Shown here one piece after another: positions 45,453 to 55,122 of a stretch of DNA of 64,000 nucleotides. A program made the position numbers and the translations under genes. Origin of the DNA: Sphingomonas sp. GTDB lineage: Bacteria; Pseudomonadota; Alphaproteobacteria; Sphingomonadales; Sphingomonadaceae. The DNA lies in NCBI RefSeq assembly GCF_019746665.1, contig NZ_JAIERS010000006.1, positions 124,001 through 188,000 of the forward strand, given 5' to 3'. Every line of letters starts with the position of its first letter. The first letter of the stretch is position 1. The notes below the pieces were generated by a model. It saw nothing but the letters and a program-made list of their open reading frames with translations. It did not search any database and was not told the origin of the DNA.

Positions 45453-46709
45453 ATGCATCTTGCAGACCTGAAGAAAAAGACTCCCGCCGAACTGGTCGAA
45501 ATGGCCGAAGGGCTTGGTGTCGAGGGCGCCTCGACCATGCGCAAGCAGGACCTGATGTTCGGCATCCTGAAAGTGCTCGCCGATCGCGCCGAACAGATCA
45601 TGGGGCTCGGCACGATCGAGGTGCTGCCCGATGGCTTCGGCTTCCTGCGCAGCCCGGAGGCCAATTATCTCGCCGGCCCCGACGACATCTATGTCTCGCC
45701 CAACCAGGTCCGCAAATTCGGCCTGCGCACCGGCGACACGGTGGAAGGCGAGATCCGTGGGCCGAAGGATGGCGAGCGTTACTTCGCGCTCACCCGTCTC
45801 ACCTCGGTCAATTTCGATGATCCCGAAGCGCTGCGCCACCGCGTCAATTTCGACAATCTGACGCCGCTCTACCCGGACGAGAAGCTGCGGCTCGATCCCG
45901 CCGATCCGACCATCAAGGACAAGAGCGCGCGCGTCATCGACATCGTGTCGCCGCAGGGCAAGGGCCAGCGCGCGCTGATCGTCGCCCCGCCGCGCGTCGG
46001 CAAGACCGTGCTGCTCCAGAACATCGCCAAGGCGATTACCGACAATCACCCCGAAGTCTTCCTGATCGTGCTGCTGATCGACGAGCGGCCCGAGGAAGTG
46101 ACCGACATGCAGCGCAGCGTGAAGGGCGAGGTGATCAGCTCCACCTTCGACGAACCCGCCAGCCGCCACGTGCAAGTCGCCGAGATGGTGATCGAAAAGG
46201 CCAAGCGCCTGGTCGAGCACAAGAAGGACGTGGTGATCCTGCTCGATTCGATCACCCGCCTGGGCCGTGCCTACAACACCGTCGTCCCCAGCTCGGGCAA
46301 GGTGCTGACCGGCGGTGTCGATGCGAACGCGCTGCAGCGCCCGAAGCGCTTCTTCGGCGCGGCGCGTAATATCGAGGAAGGCGGCTCGCTCTCGATCATC
46401 GCCACCGCGCTGATCGACACCGGCAGCCGCATGGACGAAGTGATATTCGAAGAATTCAAGGGCACCGGCAACAGCGAAATCGTGCTCGATCGCAAGGTGG
46501 CGGACAAGCGCATCTTCCCCGCGCTCGATGTCGGCAAGTCGGGCACCCGCAAGGAAGAGTTGCTGGTCGACAAGGCCAAGCTCAGCAAGATGTGGGTGCT
46601 GCGCCGTATCCTGATGCAGATGGGCACCATCGACGCGATGGAGTTCCTGCTCGACAAGATGAAGGACTCGAAGACCAACGAGGACTTCTTCGATTCGATG
46701 AACCAGTAA
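45453..46709 (+). CDS. rho: Transcription termination factor Rho
   Basis: Hexameric RNA-dependent ATPase that terminates transcription. The 418-residue length matches E. coli Rho (419). Seen: N-terminal [19 protein letters not shown], the RNA-binding cold-shock-like domain with [23 protein letters not shown], Walker [12 protein letters not shown] near residue 180, the [12 protein letters not shown] catalytic region, the Q-loop and the R-loop ([14 protein letters not shown]). The ATG at 45453 is chosen as the family start; an upstream in-frame ATG would add 41 atypical residues. About 190 bases of leader precede it. Confidence 0.97.
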   Translation: MHLADLKKKTPAELVEMAEGLGVEGASTMRKQDLMFGILKVLADRAEQIMGLGTIEVLPDGFGFLRSPEANYLAGPDDIYVSPNQVRKFGLRTGDTVEGEIRGPKDGERYFALTRLTSVNFDDPEALRHRVNFDNLTPLYPDEKLRLDPADPTIKDKSARVIDIVSPQGKGQRALIVAPPRVGKTVLLQNIAKAITDNHPEVFLIVLLIDERPEEVTDMQRSVKGEVISSTFDEPASRHVQVAEMVIEKAKRLVEHKKDVVILLDSITRLGRAYNTVVPSSGKVLTGGVDANALQRPKRFFGAARNIEEGGSLSIIATALIDTGSRMDEVIFEEFKGTGNSEIVLDRKVADKRIFPALDVGKSGTRKEELLVDKAKLSKMWVLRRILMQMGTIDAMEFLLDKMKDSKTNEDFFDSMNQ

Positions 46710-46733
46710 CGCGGCACAGGCGTTGCCGGCGGC

Positions 46734-47399
46734 ATGACCCTCGCTCTCATGGCCACGATGTGGTCGCAAATCCTGAACGATTTCAGCAATCTCGGGTCGC
46801 CGAGCGCGCTGTCGGCGTTTTTGCAGGTGCTCGCGATCGACGTGCTGCTGGCGGGCGACAATGCCATTGTCGTCGGGGCCCTGGCGGCGGGATTGCCGGC
46901 CGCGCAGCGCCAGCGCGTCATCCTGATCGGGATTGGCGCGGCACTGGTGCTGCGGGTGGTGTTCGCGCTGATCGTGACGCAGCTGCTCGCGCTGGTCGGG
47001 CTGGTGTTCGCCGGCGGCCTGCTGCTGCTTTGGGTCGCGTGGAAATTCTGGCGCGAACTGCGCGAGGATCATCCCGGCGAAGCCGATGATGCCGCCCCGC
47101 TGAAACCCGCGCGCAGCTTCGCCGCCGCCGCCTGGGCGGTGGCGATCGCCGATGTCTCGATGAGCCTCGACAATGTGCTCGCGGTCGCGGGGGCCGCGCG
47201 CGCGCATCCCGGCATCCTGGTGATCGGGCTGCTGCTCTCGGTCGCGCTGATGGGCCTGGCCGCGAATCTGATCGCCCGGCTGATCGGCCGCTATCGCTGG
47301 ATCGGCTATTTCGGGCTGGTGGTGATCCTCTATGTCGCCGGGCGGATGATCTATGACGGGATGATCGACCCCGATGTGGGGATCATGACCCTGTTTTGA
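46734..47399 (+). CDS. TerC/YjbE family integral membrane protein
   Basis: A 221-residue membrane protein with about seven helices of the TerC superfamily. The paired acidic signature residues are in VLAIDVLLAGDNAIVVG (second helix) and AWAVAIADVSMSLDNVLAVAG (fifth). Members are implicated in manganese or other metal export or in metalation of exported proteins. It begins 24 bases after rho and may be co-transcribed with it; the start could also be the ATG at 46749. It is convergent with the dienelactone hydrolase gene. Confidence 0.88.
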   Translation: MTLALMATMWSQILNDFSNLGSPSALSAFLQVLAIDVLLAGDNAIVVGALAAGLPAAQRQRVILIGIGAALVLRVVFALIVTQLLALVGLVFAGGLLLLWVAWKFWRELREDHPGEADDAAPLKPARSFAAAAWAVAIADVSMSLDNVLAVAGAARAHPGILVIGLLLSVALMGLAANLIARLIGRYRWIGYFGLVVILYVAGRMIYDGMIDPDVGIMTLF

Positions 47400-47407
47400 G
47401 CATAAGC

Positions 47408-47435
47408 GCGGCGGTCCGGCCAACCGGATCGCCGC
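47408..47435. terminator. 12-bp hairpin between convergent genes
   Basis: GCGGCGGTCCGG pairs with CCGGATCGCCGC (one G-T wobble) across a CCAA loop, 8 bases after the TerC-family stop and 9 bases before the hydrolase stop. There is no U-run; it probably protects or pauses both transcripts. Confidence 0.55.
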
Positions 47436-47444
47436 GCCGCCCGC

Positions 47445-48143
47445 TCAACCCAGATGTTCGGCGAAGAAGGCGAGCGTGCGCTCGTCCGCCCGTTGCGCCG
47501 CCGCTTCGGACCGGCGCTTGCCCAGCTCGGCGGCGAAGCCATGGTCCTCGCCCGGATAATCATAGAGCGTGACCTTGGGGTGATCGTCCAGCCCCTCATG
47601 CATCGCCGCCTGCGCATCCTTGGGGACGAAGCCATCCTCGCCGGCGATGTGGAGCAGCAGCGGCCGGGCGATCGCGTGCTTCTCACCGAGCAGCCCCGGC
47701 ACCCCGACCGCGTAATAGCCGACCGACGCATCGGCATCGGTGCGCGCGGCGACCAGATAGGCGAGCCGCCCGCCCAGGCAATAACCGACCACGCCGACCT
47801 TGCCGCCCGCGCCCAGCCGCGCGCGCGCGGCGCGGATGGTGGCTTCAAGGTCGCGGATCGCCAGATCCTGGTCGAACCGGCCCATCAGCGCGAGCGCCTG
47901 CTGGAATTGTTCGGGGACATCGGCATCGAGCTCCACGCCGGGCTCCAGCCGCCAGAACAGATCGGGCGCGATCGCGAGATAACCCGCCGCCGCCAGGCTG
48001 TCGCACTTGCGGCGAATGCCTTGATTGACGCCGAAAATTTCCTGGATCACCACGACCGCGCCGCGCGCGGGTCCACTCGGCTCGGCGAGATAGGCGGCGA
48101 AGCTGCCATCGCCGGCCAATGTGTCGATGCTGATGTTCGTCAT
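47445..48143 (-). CDS. Dienelactone hydrolase family protein
   Basis: A 232-residue alpha/beta hydrolase of the DLH family. The Cys-Asp-His triad is visible as C122 in GVVGYCLGGRLAYL, an aspartate in IAGEDGFVPKD (about residue 170) and the histidine in YPGEDHGFAAE (about 203). DLH enzymes open lactones in chloroaromatic degradation, but many genomic copies have unknown physiological substrates. It starts at ATG 48143 and overlaps the stop of the ogt gene upstream by 4 bases (ATGA). Confidence 0.9.
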   Translation of the reverse strand: MTNISIDTLAGDGSFAAYLAEPSGPARGAVVVIQEIFGVNQGIRRKCDSLAAAGYLAIAPDLFWRLEPGVELDADVPEQFQQALALMGRFDQDLAIRDLEATIRAARARLGAGGKVGVVGYCLGGRLAYLVAARTDADASVGYYAVGVPGLLGEKHAIARPLLLHIAGEDGFVPKDAQAAMHEGLDDHPKVTLYDYPGEDHGFAAELGKRRSEAAAQRADERTLAFFAEHLG

Positions 48144-48601
48144 CGAAATTCTCCTTGTTCATGGGCGATCAGCCACGCCTTGGTGCTTGGCCCCTCGCCC
48201 GCCGAGTAAGCGCCAAGCGCGCCGCCCGCGCCGAGCACGCGGTGGCAGGGAACGATGATCGGCAGCGGATTGCGCGCGCAAAGCTGGCCGATCGCGCGCG
48301 GGCTCGATGCCAGCCGCCGGGCGAGCGCGCCATAGCTGAGCGTCTCGCCATAGCCGACCGCGATCAGCCCGGCGCGCAGCTCGCCACCGCGCGCCGATCG
48401 CGGTGCCGCGAGCGGCAGGTCAAAGGTCTTGAGGGCACCGGCGAACCACGCATCGAGTTGGCGCAGCGCCTCGATCGCGAGCGCCGAGGTGCCGCGCGCA
48501 ACCGCGCCGCCAATCTCGATCCGCGCCACGCTGCCATGCTCGACGGTGACCGTCACCGGGCCGATCGGCGTTGCGATTCCGCCATGATCGCGGGCATACA
48601 T
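48140..48601 (-). CDS. ogt: Methylated-DNA--protein-cysteine S-methyltransferase
   Basis: A 153-residue suicide repair enzyme that takes methyl groups from O6-methylguanine. The acceptor cysteine is C119 in PIIVPCHRVLG, preceded by GETLSYGALARRLASSPRAIGQ, the DNA-binding helix region. The usual Ala-Asn pair before the NP of the active-site helix is replaced (LCARNP), a minor deviation. The ATG at 48601 is chosen; a longer in-frame start would run through the divergent DUF6489 gene. It is coupled to the dienelactone hydrolase gene. Confidence 0.9.
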   Translation of the reverse strand: MYARDHGGIATPIGPVTVTVEHGSVARIEIGGAVARGTSALAIEALRQLDAWFAGALKTFDLPLAAPRSARGGELRAGLIAVGYGETLSYGALARRLASSPRAIGQLCARNPLPIIVPCHRVLGAGGALGAYSAGEGPSTKAWLIAHEQGEFR

Positions 48602-48649
48602 GAGCCTGCTATGCCGCGCCCCGCGGCAGCGCTCAAGCGGAGAGGCGCG

Positions 48650-48877
48650 TTGAAAATCAATGTCGAAGTCGAATGCACGCCCGAGGAAGCGCGCCGGGCG
48701 ATGGGCCTGCCAGACCTGACGCCGGTCCACGAGAAATATGTCGCGACGATGCTCGAGATGATGGACGGCCAGGTACGGCCGGAAGCGATCGAGGCGATGA
48801 TGCGCAGCTGGGCGCCGATGGGCGAAGCGGGGATGACCTTCTGGCGCCAGCTGTTCGATGCCGCCACGCGCAAGTGA
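48650..48877 (+). CDS. DUF6489 family protein
   Basis: A 75-residue small protein beginning KINVEVECTPEEARRAMGLPDL and ending AGMTFWRQLFDAATRK, recognised as DUF6489. Its function is unknown; it is short, acidic and predicted helical. The only start that fits is TTG at 48650, with GGAGAGG upstream at a suitable spacing. Its 3' end overlaps the start of mnmE by 20 bases, so it is probably translated from the same message. The divergent ogt start is 48 bases away. Confidence 0.8.
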   Translation: MKINVEVECTPEEARRAMGLPDLTPVHEKYVATMLEMMDGQVRPEAIEAMMRSWAPMGEAGMTFWRQLFDAATRK

Positions 48878-50135
48878 CACGATCTTCGCGGTCGCCAGCG
48901 GCCCACCGCCGGCGGCGATCGCGGTGATGCGGGTGAGCGGCCCGGCGGCGTTTACGCTCGCCGAAACACTGGCCGGCGCTCTTCCCGCCCCCCGGCGTGC
49001 CAGCCTGCGGACGCTGCGCGGCGGCGATGGCACGCTGCTCGATCGCGCGCTTGTGCTGGTGTTTCCGGGGCCGAACAGCGCGAGTGGCGAGGACCTGGTC
49101 GAGTTGCATCTTCATGGCGCGCGCGCGGTGGTGGCGGCGGTATCGGCGGCGCTGGCGGCGGGCGGTGGCCGGCTGGCAGAGCCGGGCGAGTTCACCCGCC
49201 GCGCGCTGATGAACGGGCGCATCGATCTGGCCCAGGCGGAGGGGCTCGGCGATCTGCTGATGGCGGAAACCGAGAGCGCGCGCCGGGCGGCACTTGGCAC
49301 CGCCGAGGGTGCGGTCAGCCGACGAATCGGTGCGTGGGGGGCACGGCTGCTGGAGGCATCGGCGCTGATCGAAGCGGCGCTGGATTTCGCGGACGAGGAT
49401 GACGTCGGGGAGCTGCCGGCGGGCCTTCCCGCGTCGCTCGCCGCGCTTGCGGAGGATATGCGCCTCGTCCTCGCCGCGCCCCCGGTCGAACGACTGCGCG
49501 ATGGCGTGCGGGTGGTGCTCGCGGGGCCGCCCAACGCTGGAAAATCGACATTGCTCAATGCGTTAGCCGAACGCGAGGCAGCAATCGTCTCGCCGATCGC
49601 GGGCACCACGCGCGACCGGATCGAGGTGCCGGTGGTCCGCGATGGCATCGCCTATCTGTTGATCGACACCGCCGGGCTCGCTGAGACCACCGACGATCCG
49701 ATCGAGGCGATCGGCATCGCGCGCGCGCGGGCCGCCGCCGCCGAGGCCGACATTCTGCTTTGGCTGGATGATTCGCCGCCGCCAGCGGGAGCGCTGTGGC
49801 TTTATCCCCGCGCGGACGAACGCCCGCCCGCGTTCGACGGTCGGCTGGCACTATCGGCGCGAACGGGCGCCGGGGTGGATCAGCTGTGGAGCGCGCTGGC
49901 CGATCGCGCGCGCGCGATCCTGCCGCGTGCCGATCAGCTGGCGCTGAACGCCCGACAGCGCCAGCACGTGGACCATGCCGCCGAAGCCGTGCTCGCGGCA
50001 TCTGCCGAGACCGATCTGCTAATCGCCGCCGAGCAATGCCGCCTCGCCCGACGCGCGCTCGACGCGGTGACGGGAGCGACGGGGACCGAAGCGATGCTCG
50101 ACGCCTTGTTCGGCCGCTTCTGCATCGGCAAGTGA
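48858..50135 (+). CDS. mnmE: tRNA modification GTPase MnmE
   Basis: GTPase that works with MnmG to install 5-carboxymethylaminomethyl groups at uridine 34 of certain tRNAs. The 425-residue protein has the N-terminal formyl-tetrahydrofolate domain (DTIFAVASGPPPAAIAVMRVSG), the helical domain, a G domain with G1 GPPNAGKST (about 222) and G3 DTAG, and the C-terminal CIGK cysteine motif (FCIGK at the end). It is slightly shorter than E. coli MnmE (454). It is followed by mnmG after 54 bases that contain a parS-like site. Confidence 0.95.
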   Translation: MPPRASDTIFAVASGPPPAAIAVMRVSGPAAFTLAETLAGALPAPRRASLRTLRGGDGTLLDRALVLVFPGPNSASGEDLVELHLHGARAVVAAVSAALAAGGGRLAEPGEFTRRALMNGRIDLAQAEGLGDLLMAETESARRAALGTAEGAVSRRIGAWGARLLEASALIEAALDFADEDDVGELPAGLPASLAALAEDMRLVLAAPPVERLRDGVRVVLAGPPNAGKSTLLNALAEREAAIVSPIAGTTRDRIEVPVVRDGIAYLLIDTAGLAETTDDPIEAIGIARARAAAAEADILLWLDDSPPPAGALWLYPRADERPPAFDGRLALSARTGAGVDQLWSALADRARAILPRADQLALNARQRQHVDHAAEAVLAASAETDLLIAAEQCRLARRALDAVTGATGTEAMLDALFGRFCIGK

Positions 50136-50151
50136 TGTTCCACGTGAAACA
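50136..50151. promoter_or_regulatory. parS-like site 1 (mnmE-mnmG gap)
   Basis: TGTTCCACGTGAAACA matches the parS consensus TGTTTCACGTGAAACA at 15 of 16 positions. It begins directly after the mnmE stop codon, in the only intergenic gap of this gene run. Confidence 0.85.
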
Positions 50152-50189
50152 GTTTTGACCGCACCGGCGCGTGGGTGTAGCGGCGGCCC

Positions 50190-52028
50190 ATGCAGTTCGA
50201 TGTGATCGTGATCGGCGGCGGCCACGCCGGCACCGAGGCGGCAGCCGCCGCCGCGCGCCGGGGCGCGCGGGTGGCGCTGGTCAGCTTCGACGCCAGCAAG
50301 ATTGGCGCGATGTCGTGCAACCCGGCGATTGGCGGGCTCGGCAAAGGTCATCTGGTGCGCGAAGTCGATGCGTTCGACGGCCTGATCGCGCGCGCGACCG
50401 ACGCGGCCGGCATCCATTACCGGATGCTCAATCGCAGCAAGGGCACAGCGGTGCAGGGGCCACGTGTCCAAGCCGACCGCAAACTTTACGCCGCCGCGAT
50501 CCAGGCGATGCTCGCCGCGCAGCCGGGCTTGACCGTCGTCGGGGGCGAGGCGGATGCGCTGGTGCTGGACCAGGGCCGGCTGCGTGGCGTTACGCTCGCC
50601 GATGGCCGGGCGTTGCAGGCGTGCGCGGTGGTGCTGGCGACGGGCACATTTCTGGGCGGCCGCATCTTCCGGGGCGAGGAACGCGGCGAAGGCGGACGCA
50701 TCGGCGAACGCGCGGCGACCCGCCTCGGGGTTCAGTTGCGCGCGCTGGATCTGCCCATGTCGCGGCTCAAGACTGGCACGCCGCCACGGCTCGACGGCCG
50801 GACGATCGACTGGGCGCGGCTTGCCGAGCAGCGTTCGGACGAAGAGCTCTGGACCATGTCCCCCGCCACCCCTGGCCGCACCCTGCCCCAGCTGTTCTGC
50901 GCGGTGACGCGGACCAACCCGCGCACGCACGCGATCATTCGCGATGGCCTCGATCGCTCGCCGCTGTTTACCGGGGCGATCGACGCGGCGGGTCCGCGCT
51001 ATTGCCCCTCGATCGAAGACAAGATCCACCGCTTCGGCGACCGTGACGGCCACCAGATATTCCTCGAACCCGAGGGGCTGGATGATCCGCTGATCTATCC
51101 CAACGGCATTTCCACCTCGCTGCCGGTCGATGTCCAGGCTGCGATGATCGCCTCGATCGAGGGCCTGGAGCGCGCGGTGATCGCTCAGCCCGGTTATGCC
51201 GTGGAATATGACCATATCGATCCTCGCGCGCTGGCGCAGACGCTGGAACTACGCGCGCTGCCGGGGCTGTTCTGCGCGGGGCAGATCAACGGCACCACCG
51301 GCTATGAGGAAGCCGCCGCCCAGGGGTTGGTCGCCGGGTTGAACGCCGCCGCGCACGCGCTTGATCTTGCGCCCGCCGAACTCGATCGCGCCTCCAGTTA
51401 TCTGGGCGTGATGATCGATGATCTCGTGTTGCACGGGGTCACCGAACCCTATCGGATGCTCACCGCTCGCGCCGAATTTCGCCTCAGCCTTCGGGCGGAC
51501 AATGCCGAAAGTCGGCTTGGCCCGATCGCGGAGGCGCTCGGCTGCCTCAGCGATGCGCGCCGCGCTCGTTATGCGCGGCGGCAGGCAGATCGTTCGGCGC
51601 TGCGCGCTGAGCTGGAAGCGCCGGTTTCAGCCGCGGCGCTGCAAGCGCGCGGGGCCGATGTCGCGCTTGATGCGGGGCGGCAGAGCGCCTGGACTTGGCT
51701 TCGCTTTCCGGGGGTGACGATCGAGCAGGTCGCGCCCGGTCTCGCCGCTCGCGCGCCGGCTGAGGTAGTTGCTGAACTGATCGAGGACGCGCGCTATGCG
51801 CCCTATCTCGAGCGTCAGGCGGCGGAGGTCGCGACGTTGCGGCGCGAGGAATCCCTGCGCTTGCCGGCAACGCTCGACTACGCCGCTATCCCAGGTTTGT
51901 CGGCCGAAATGATCGAGAAGCTGAGCAAAGCCGCCCCTGCGACGCTGGCAGCGGCTGGGCGGATACGCGGCATTACGCCAGCCGCGCTCTCGGCGATTTT
52001 GCTTCATGCAAAGAAGCGGGCGGCATGA
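50190..52028 (+). CDS. mnmG: tRNA uridine-5-carboxymethylaminomethyl synthesis enzyme MnmG
   Basis: FAD-dependent partner of MnmE in wobble-uridine modification. The 612-residue length is near E. coli MnmG (629). Seen: the FAD motif [20 protein letters not shown] at the start, [20 protein letters not shown], the [11 protein letters not shown] segment, and the C-terminal domain with [16 protein letters not shown]. It lies in the mnmE-mnmG-rsmG-parA-parB run and overlaps rsmG by 4 bases (ATGA). Confidence 0.97.
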   Translation: MQFDVIVIGGGHAGTEAAAAAARRGARVALVSFDASKIGAMSCNPAIGGLGKGHLVREVDAFDGLIARATDAAGIHYRMLNRSKGTAVQGPRVQADRKLYAAAIQAMLAAQPGLTVVGGEADALVLDQGRLRGVTLADGRALQACAVVLATGTFLGGRIFRGEERGEGGRIGERAATRLGVQLRALDLPMSRLKTGTPPRLDGRTIDWARLAEQRSDEELWTMSPATPGRTLPQLFCAVTRTNPRTHAIIRDGLDRSPLFTGAIDAAGPRYCPSIEDKIHRFGDRDGHQIFLEPEGLDDPLIYPNGISTSLPVDVQAAMIASIEGLERAVIAQPGYAVEYDHIDPRALAQTLELRALPGLFCAGQINGTTGYEEAAAQGLVAGLNAAAHALDLAPAELDRASSYLGVMIDDLVLHGVTEPYRMLTARAEFRLSLRADNAESRLGPIAEALGCLSDARRARYARRQADRSALRAELEAPVSAAALQARGADVALDAGRQSAWTWLRFPGVTIEQVAPGLAARAPAEVVAELIEDARYAPYLERQAAEVATLRREESLRLPATLDYAAIPGLSAEMIEKLSKAAPATLAAAGRIRGITPAALSAILLHAKKRAA

Positions 52029-52633
52029 CCGAGGAAGAGGCACAAGGGTGGTTCAGAGAGCGGTATGTTTCACGTGAAACAGCCTGTTTTCGGTTCGCCC
52101 AGATGGTCGCTGCCGAGCAGCACCATCAGAATCTCGTATCCCCCTCCAGCCTGCCGCTGATCTGGTCGCGTCATATCGTCGATTCGGCACAGCTCCTCGA
52201 TCACGCGCCCGATGACGGGCTGTGGGTGGACATCGGCAGCGGCGCGGGGTTCCCGGGAATGATCGTCGCGCTGCTCAGTGATCGTCCCGTGGTGCTGATC
52301 GAGCCGCGTCGCAAACGTGCCGAGTTTCTGCGGTGCGCGGTTGTCGAACTCGGCCTGGACTCGCGCGTCAGCGTGCACGCCGCCAAGGCTGAGACGGTGG
52401 AGTTGAAGGCGGCCGTCATCTCCGCGCGTGCGGTCGCGCCCTTGCCCGAACTGCTCGCGGTTGCCGCTCCATTATCCACAGCAAATACACGGCTCATCCT
52501 GCCAAAGGGCCGTTCCGCGCGCGAAGAGGTGGCGGCGGCGCGCCGCTCGTGGCATGGTGTGTTTCACGTGGAACCGAGCATCACCGATGCCGACTCGCTG
52601 ATCATCATAGCCAGGGGCGTGAAGCGCCGATGA
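52025..52633 (+). CDS. rsmG: 16S rRNA (guanine527-N7)-methyltransferase RsmG
   Basis: SAM-dependent methyltransferase that modifies G527 of 16S rRNA; its loss gives low-level streptomycin resistance in several bacteria. The 202-residue protein has [20 protein letters not shown] (SAM motif I) and the family segment [11 protein letters not shown]. It contains two parS-like sequences: a perfect one that encodes residues 15-19 (VSRET), and a weaker one near the 3' end. It overlaps parA by 4 bases. Confidence 0.96.
   Translation: MTEEEAQGWFRERYVSRETACFRFAQMVAAEQHHQNLVSPSSLPLIWSRHIVDSAQLLDHAPDDGLWVDIGSGAGFPGMIVALLSDRPVVLIEPRRKRAEFLRCAVVELGLDSRVSVHAAKAETVELKAAVISARAVAPLPELLAVAAPLSTANTRLILPKGRSAREEVAAARRSWHGVFHVEPSITDADSLIIIARGVKRR
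52066..52081. promoter_or_regulatory. parS site 2 (perfect, inside rsmG)
   Basis: A perfect 16-base palindrome TGTTTCACGTGAAACA inside the 5' part of rsmG. In the rsmG frame it encodes VSRET. Confidence 0.92.
52560..52575. promoter_or_regulatory. parS-like site 3 (inside rsmG)
   Basis: TGTTTCACGTGGAACC matches the parS consensus at 14 of 16 positions, including the full CACGTG core. It lies near the 3' end of rsmG and is the weakest of the four sites. Confidence 0.6.
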
Positions 52634-53415
52634 CGTGCATCACTATTGCCAATCAAAAAGGCGGCGTGGGCAAGACGACCACCGCGATCAACCTCGGCAC
52701 CGCGCTCGCCGCGACCGGCAAACGCGCGCTGATTATCGATCTCGATCCGCAGGGCAATGCGTCCACGGGCCTTGGCATTGGCCGGGCGCAGCGGGAGCTT
52801 TCCTCCTATGATCTGCTGGTTGGCGACGCGGAGCTTGCCGATACCGCGCTCGCGACCAAAGTGCCGCGCCTCGATATCGTACCGGCCACCGTTGATCTGT
52901 CCGGTGCTGAAATCGAGTTGGTCGAGTTCGAGGACCGCACCCACCGCTTGGCTCGTGCGGTCGAAGCCGGGCGGGCGCGCTGGGACGTGATCCTGATCGA
53001 TTGTCCGCCCTCGCTCGGATTGCTGACGATCAACGCCATGGTCTCGGCCGATTCGCTCTTGGTGCCGCTGCAGTGCGAATTCTTCGCGCTCGAAGGATTG
53101 AGCCAGTTGCTCACCACGGTGGAACGTATCCGCAGCCGCTTCAATCCGGGGCTTGGGATCATCGGTGTCGCGCTTACTATGTATGATCGCCGCAATCGGC
53201 TGACTGATCAGGTGTCGGATGATGTGCGCGCGGTGTTGGGCAAGGTCGTGTTCGACACCGTTATCCCGCGAAATGTCCGTTTGTCCGAGGCGCCGAGCCA
53301 CGGACTGCCGGCACTGATTTACGACCACCGTTGCCCCGGCTCCGAAGCCTATATCGCGCTGGCACGCGAACTGTTGCAGCGCCTGCCCGAGCCCAACACC
53401 AAGGCCGCCGCATGA
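52630..53415 (+). CDS. parA: Chromosome partitioning ATPase ParA
   Basis: Walker-type ATPase that moves ParB-parS complexes during chromosome segregation. The 261-residue protein has the deviant Walker A KGGVGKTT (10-17), IIDLDPQGNASTG (motif A'), and LIDCPPSLGLLTINAM (Walker B region). It lacks an N-terminal helix-turn-helix, so it is the chromosomal Soj-like type. It overlaps rsmG and parB by 4 bases each, ensuring coupled synthesis with ParB. Confidence 0.96.
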   Translation: MTCITIANQKGGVGKTTTAINLGTALAATGKRALIIDLDPQGNASTGLGIGRAQRELSSYDLLVGDAELADTALATKVPRLDIVPATVDLSGAEIELVEFEDRTHRLARAVEAGRARWDVILIDCPPSLGLLTINAMVSADSLLVPLQCEFFALEGLSQLLTTVERIRSRFNPGLGIIGVALTMYDRRNRLTDQVSDDVRAVLGKVVFDTVIPRNVRLSEAPSHGLPALIYDHRCPGSEAYIALARELLQRLPEPNTKAAA

Positions 53416-54308
53416 CCGAAACCGTTCGTAAGCCTCGCCCCGGTCTCGGCCGGGGATTATCCGCGCTGATGGGTGAAGTTTCACGTGAAACACCCGTTGC
53501 CCCGGGGAATGACGCGCCTGGCACGCCGCAGGGCGTGCGGATGCTGCCGGTGAGCGCGCTCAGCCCGCATCCGGGCCAGCCGCGTCGTCATTTCGACGAA
53601 GCAGCATTGGAGGAACTCGCCCAGTCGATCGCGGCGCGCGGCGTCATTCAGCCAATCGTCGTCCGGCCGCAGGGCCGGGGCTATCAGATCGTCGCCGGCG
53701 AGCGCCGCTGGCGCGCGGCGCAACGGGCTCATTTGCATGAAGTTCCTGTAATCGTTCGTGAATTCAGCGATGCCGAAACGCTGGAGATCGCGCTGGTCGA
53801 AAATATCCAGCGCCAGGATCTGAACGCGATTGAAGAAGCCGAGGCCTATGCCCGGCTCCTCGCTGATTTCGGCCATAGCCAGGAGGCGCTCGCCAAGCTG
53901 GTCAACAAATCACGCAGCCACATCGCGAACCTGATGCGGCTGCTCGATTTGCCGGCGTCGGTGCAGGCTCAGGTGGTGGCGGGCGCGCTCACGATGGGCC
54001 ATGCCCGCGCGCTGATTGGTGCGCCCGATGCCGAGGCGCTGGCGGCGCAGGTGATCGCCAAGGGGCTGTCGGTGCGCGAAACCGAAAAGCTCGCGCGTGC
54101 CGCCAAGCCCGGACGCGGCGTGGCCGAGCGTGGCGAGCCTGTGGCGCGTGACGCGGATCTAATCGCGCTGGAAAGCCAGCTCGCCGATGCGTTGGGCCTG
54201 CGGGTCCGGATCGACCATGGCGCGGGCGGCGGTCGACTGTCCCTCGATTATTCGACGCTCGATCAGCTCGATATGCTCTGCCAGCGCCTGACCGGGGAGC
54301 GGCTTTAA
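53412..54308 (+). CDS. parB: Chromosome partitioning protein ParB
   Basis: CTP-dependent DNA clamp that loads at parS and spreads. The 298-residue protein has the basic N-terminal LGRGLSALMG box that activates ParA, the CTP-binding domain with GERRWRA (96-102) and ENIQRQDLNAIEEAEAY, the helix-turn-helix (KLVNKSRSHIANLMRLLDLP), and a C-terminal dimerisation domain. A parS-like sequence encodes residues 23-27 (VSRET), as in rsmG. It is the last gene of the run. Confidence 0.97.
   Translation: MTETVRKPRPGLGRGLSALMGEVSRETPVAPGNDAPGTPQGVRMLPVSALSPHPGQPRRHFDEAALEELAQSIAARGVIQPIVVRPQGRGYQIVAGERRWRAAQRAHLHEVPVIVREFSDAETLEIALVENIQRQDLNAIEEAEAYARLLADFGHSQEALAKLVNKSRSHIANLMRLLDLPASVQAQVVAGALTMGHARALIGAPDAEALAAQVIAKGLSVRETEKLARAAKPGRGVAERGEPVARDADLIALESQLADALGLRVRIDHGAGGGRLSLDYSTLDQLDMLCQRLTGERL
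53477..53492. promoter_or_regulatory. parS-like site 4 (inside parB)
   Basis: AGTTTCACGTGAAACA matches parS at 15 of 16 positions; only the first base differs. It lies inside the 5' part of parB and is read there as VSRET. Confidence 0.88.
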
Positions 54309-54360
54309 AACGAAGCCGAAGCGACGGTCGGTAAAGCGGTGGTAAACACGGTCCACATGC

Positions 54361-55122
54361 TCAAGCGGTCAGGCCGCCATCGACAGGGATGGCGGTGCCG
54401 GTGATGAAAGCCGCGGCATCGCTCGCCAGATAGGCGACCAGCGCGGCGACCTCATTTGGCAAGGCATAGCGGCCAAGCGGGATGTTGCGGACAAAGACGG
54501 CTTTACCCGCCGCCGGATCACCCGGCGCGACATGCTCCTCCGCCTGGCGCATCATTTCGGTTTCGGTCGGCGAGGGGCAGATGGCATTCACGCGGATGCG
54601 GTAGCGTGCGAAATCCTTCGCGGCGGATCGCGTCAGTCCGATGACGGCATGCTTGCTCGCGCTATAGGCGCACAGCGAAGGACTGCCCCCGAGCCCGGAA
54701 ATCGACGAGGTGTTGATGATCGCGCCGCCCGTTGCTCGCATCGCGCGGCCGCCATGCTTCAACCCCAAAAACACGCCCTTCAGATTGACTGCGATCACGC
54801 GGTCGAATTCGTCCGCGTCGTAAGACATGATCGACGCGATCGGCCCGGCGATGCCGGCGTTGTTGAACAGCAGCGCGAGCTGGCCCAGCGACGCCGCCAG
54901 CTCGATGGCGTGCCGCCAATCCGCCTCGCGGGTTACGTCGCCCGCGAACGGCGTCACCCCCGGAAGCGCGCTCACCCGCTCGAACGAGGCATCGGGCAGG
55001 TCAAATGCGACGACGATCACACCCTTCTGGGATAGCAATTCGGCGGTGGCATAGCCGATGCCCCGGGCCGCGCCCGTGATGAGCGCGACGCGTCCGGCGA
55101 GCCCTTGATCGTCGTTCACCAT
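54361..55122 (-). CDS. SDR family NAD(P)-dependent oxidoreductase
   Basis: A 253-residue classical short-chain dehydrogenase. The cofactor motif TGAARGIG is at 16-23, NNAG at 87-90, the catalytic serine in NTSSISG at 138-140, and the YSASK motif gives Y153/K157. Asp41 after the second strand (VVAFDLPD) favours NAD over NADP. The likely role is oxidation or reduction of a hydroxyl group on a ring or lipid substrate, not identifiable. The ATG at 55122 shares its A with the TGA of the upstream TetR gene (TGATG). Confidence 0.9.
   Translation of the reverse strand: MVNDDQGLAGRVALITGAARGIGYATAELLSQKGVIVVAFDLPDASFERVSALPGVTPFAGDVTREADWRHAIELAASLGQLALLFNNAGIAGPIASIMSYDADEFDRVIAVNLKGVFLGLKHGGRAMRATGGAIINTSSISGLGGSPSLCAYSASKHAVIGLTRSAAKDFARYRIRVNAICPSPTETEMMRQAEEHVAPGDPAAGKAVFVRNIPLGRYALPNEVAALVAYLASDAAAFITGTAIPVDGGLTA

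Noticed and set aside
44676..47423. Open frame of 915 codons on the minus strand
   Set aside because: Antisense across hemE, hemJ, rho and the TerC gene; a shadow frame.
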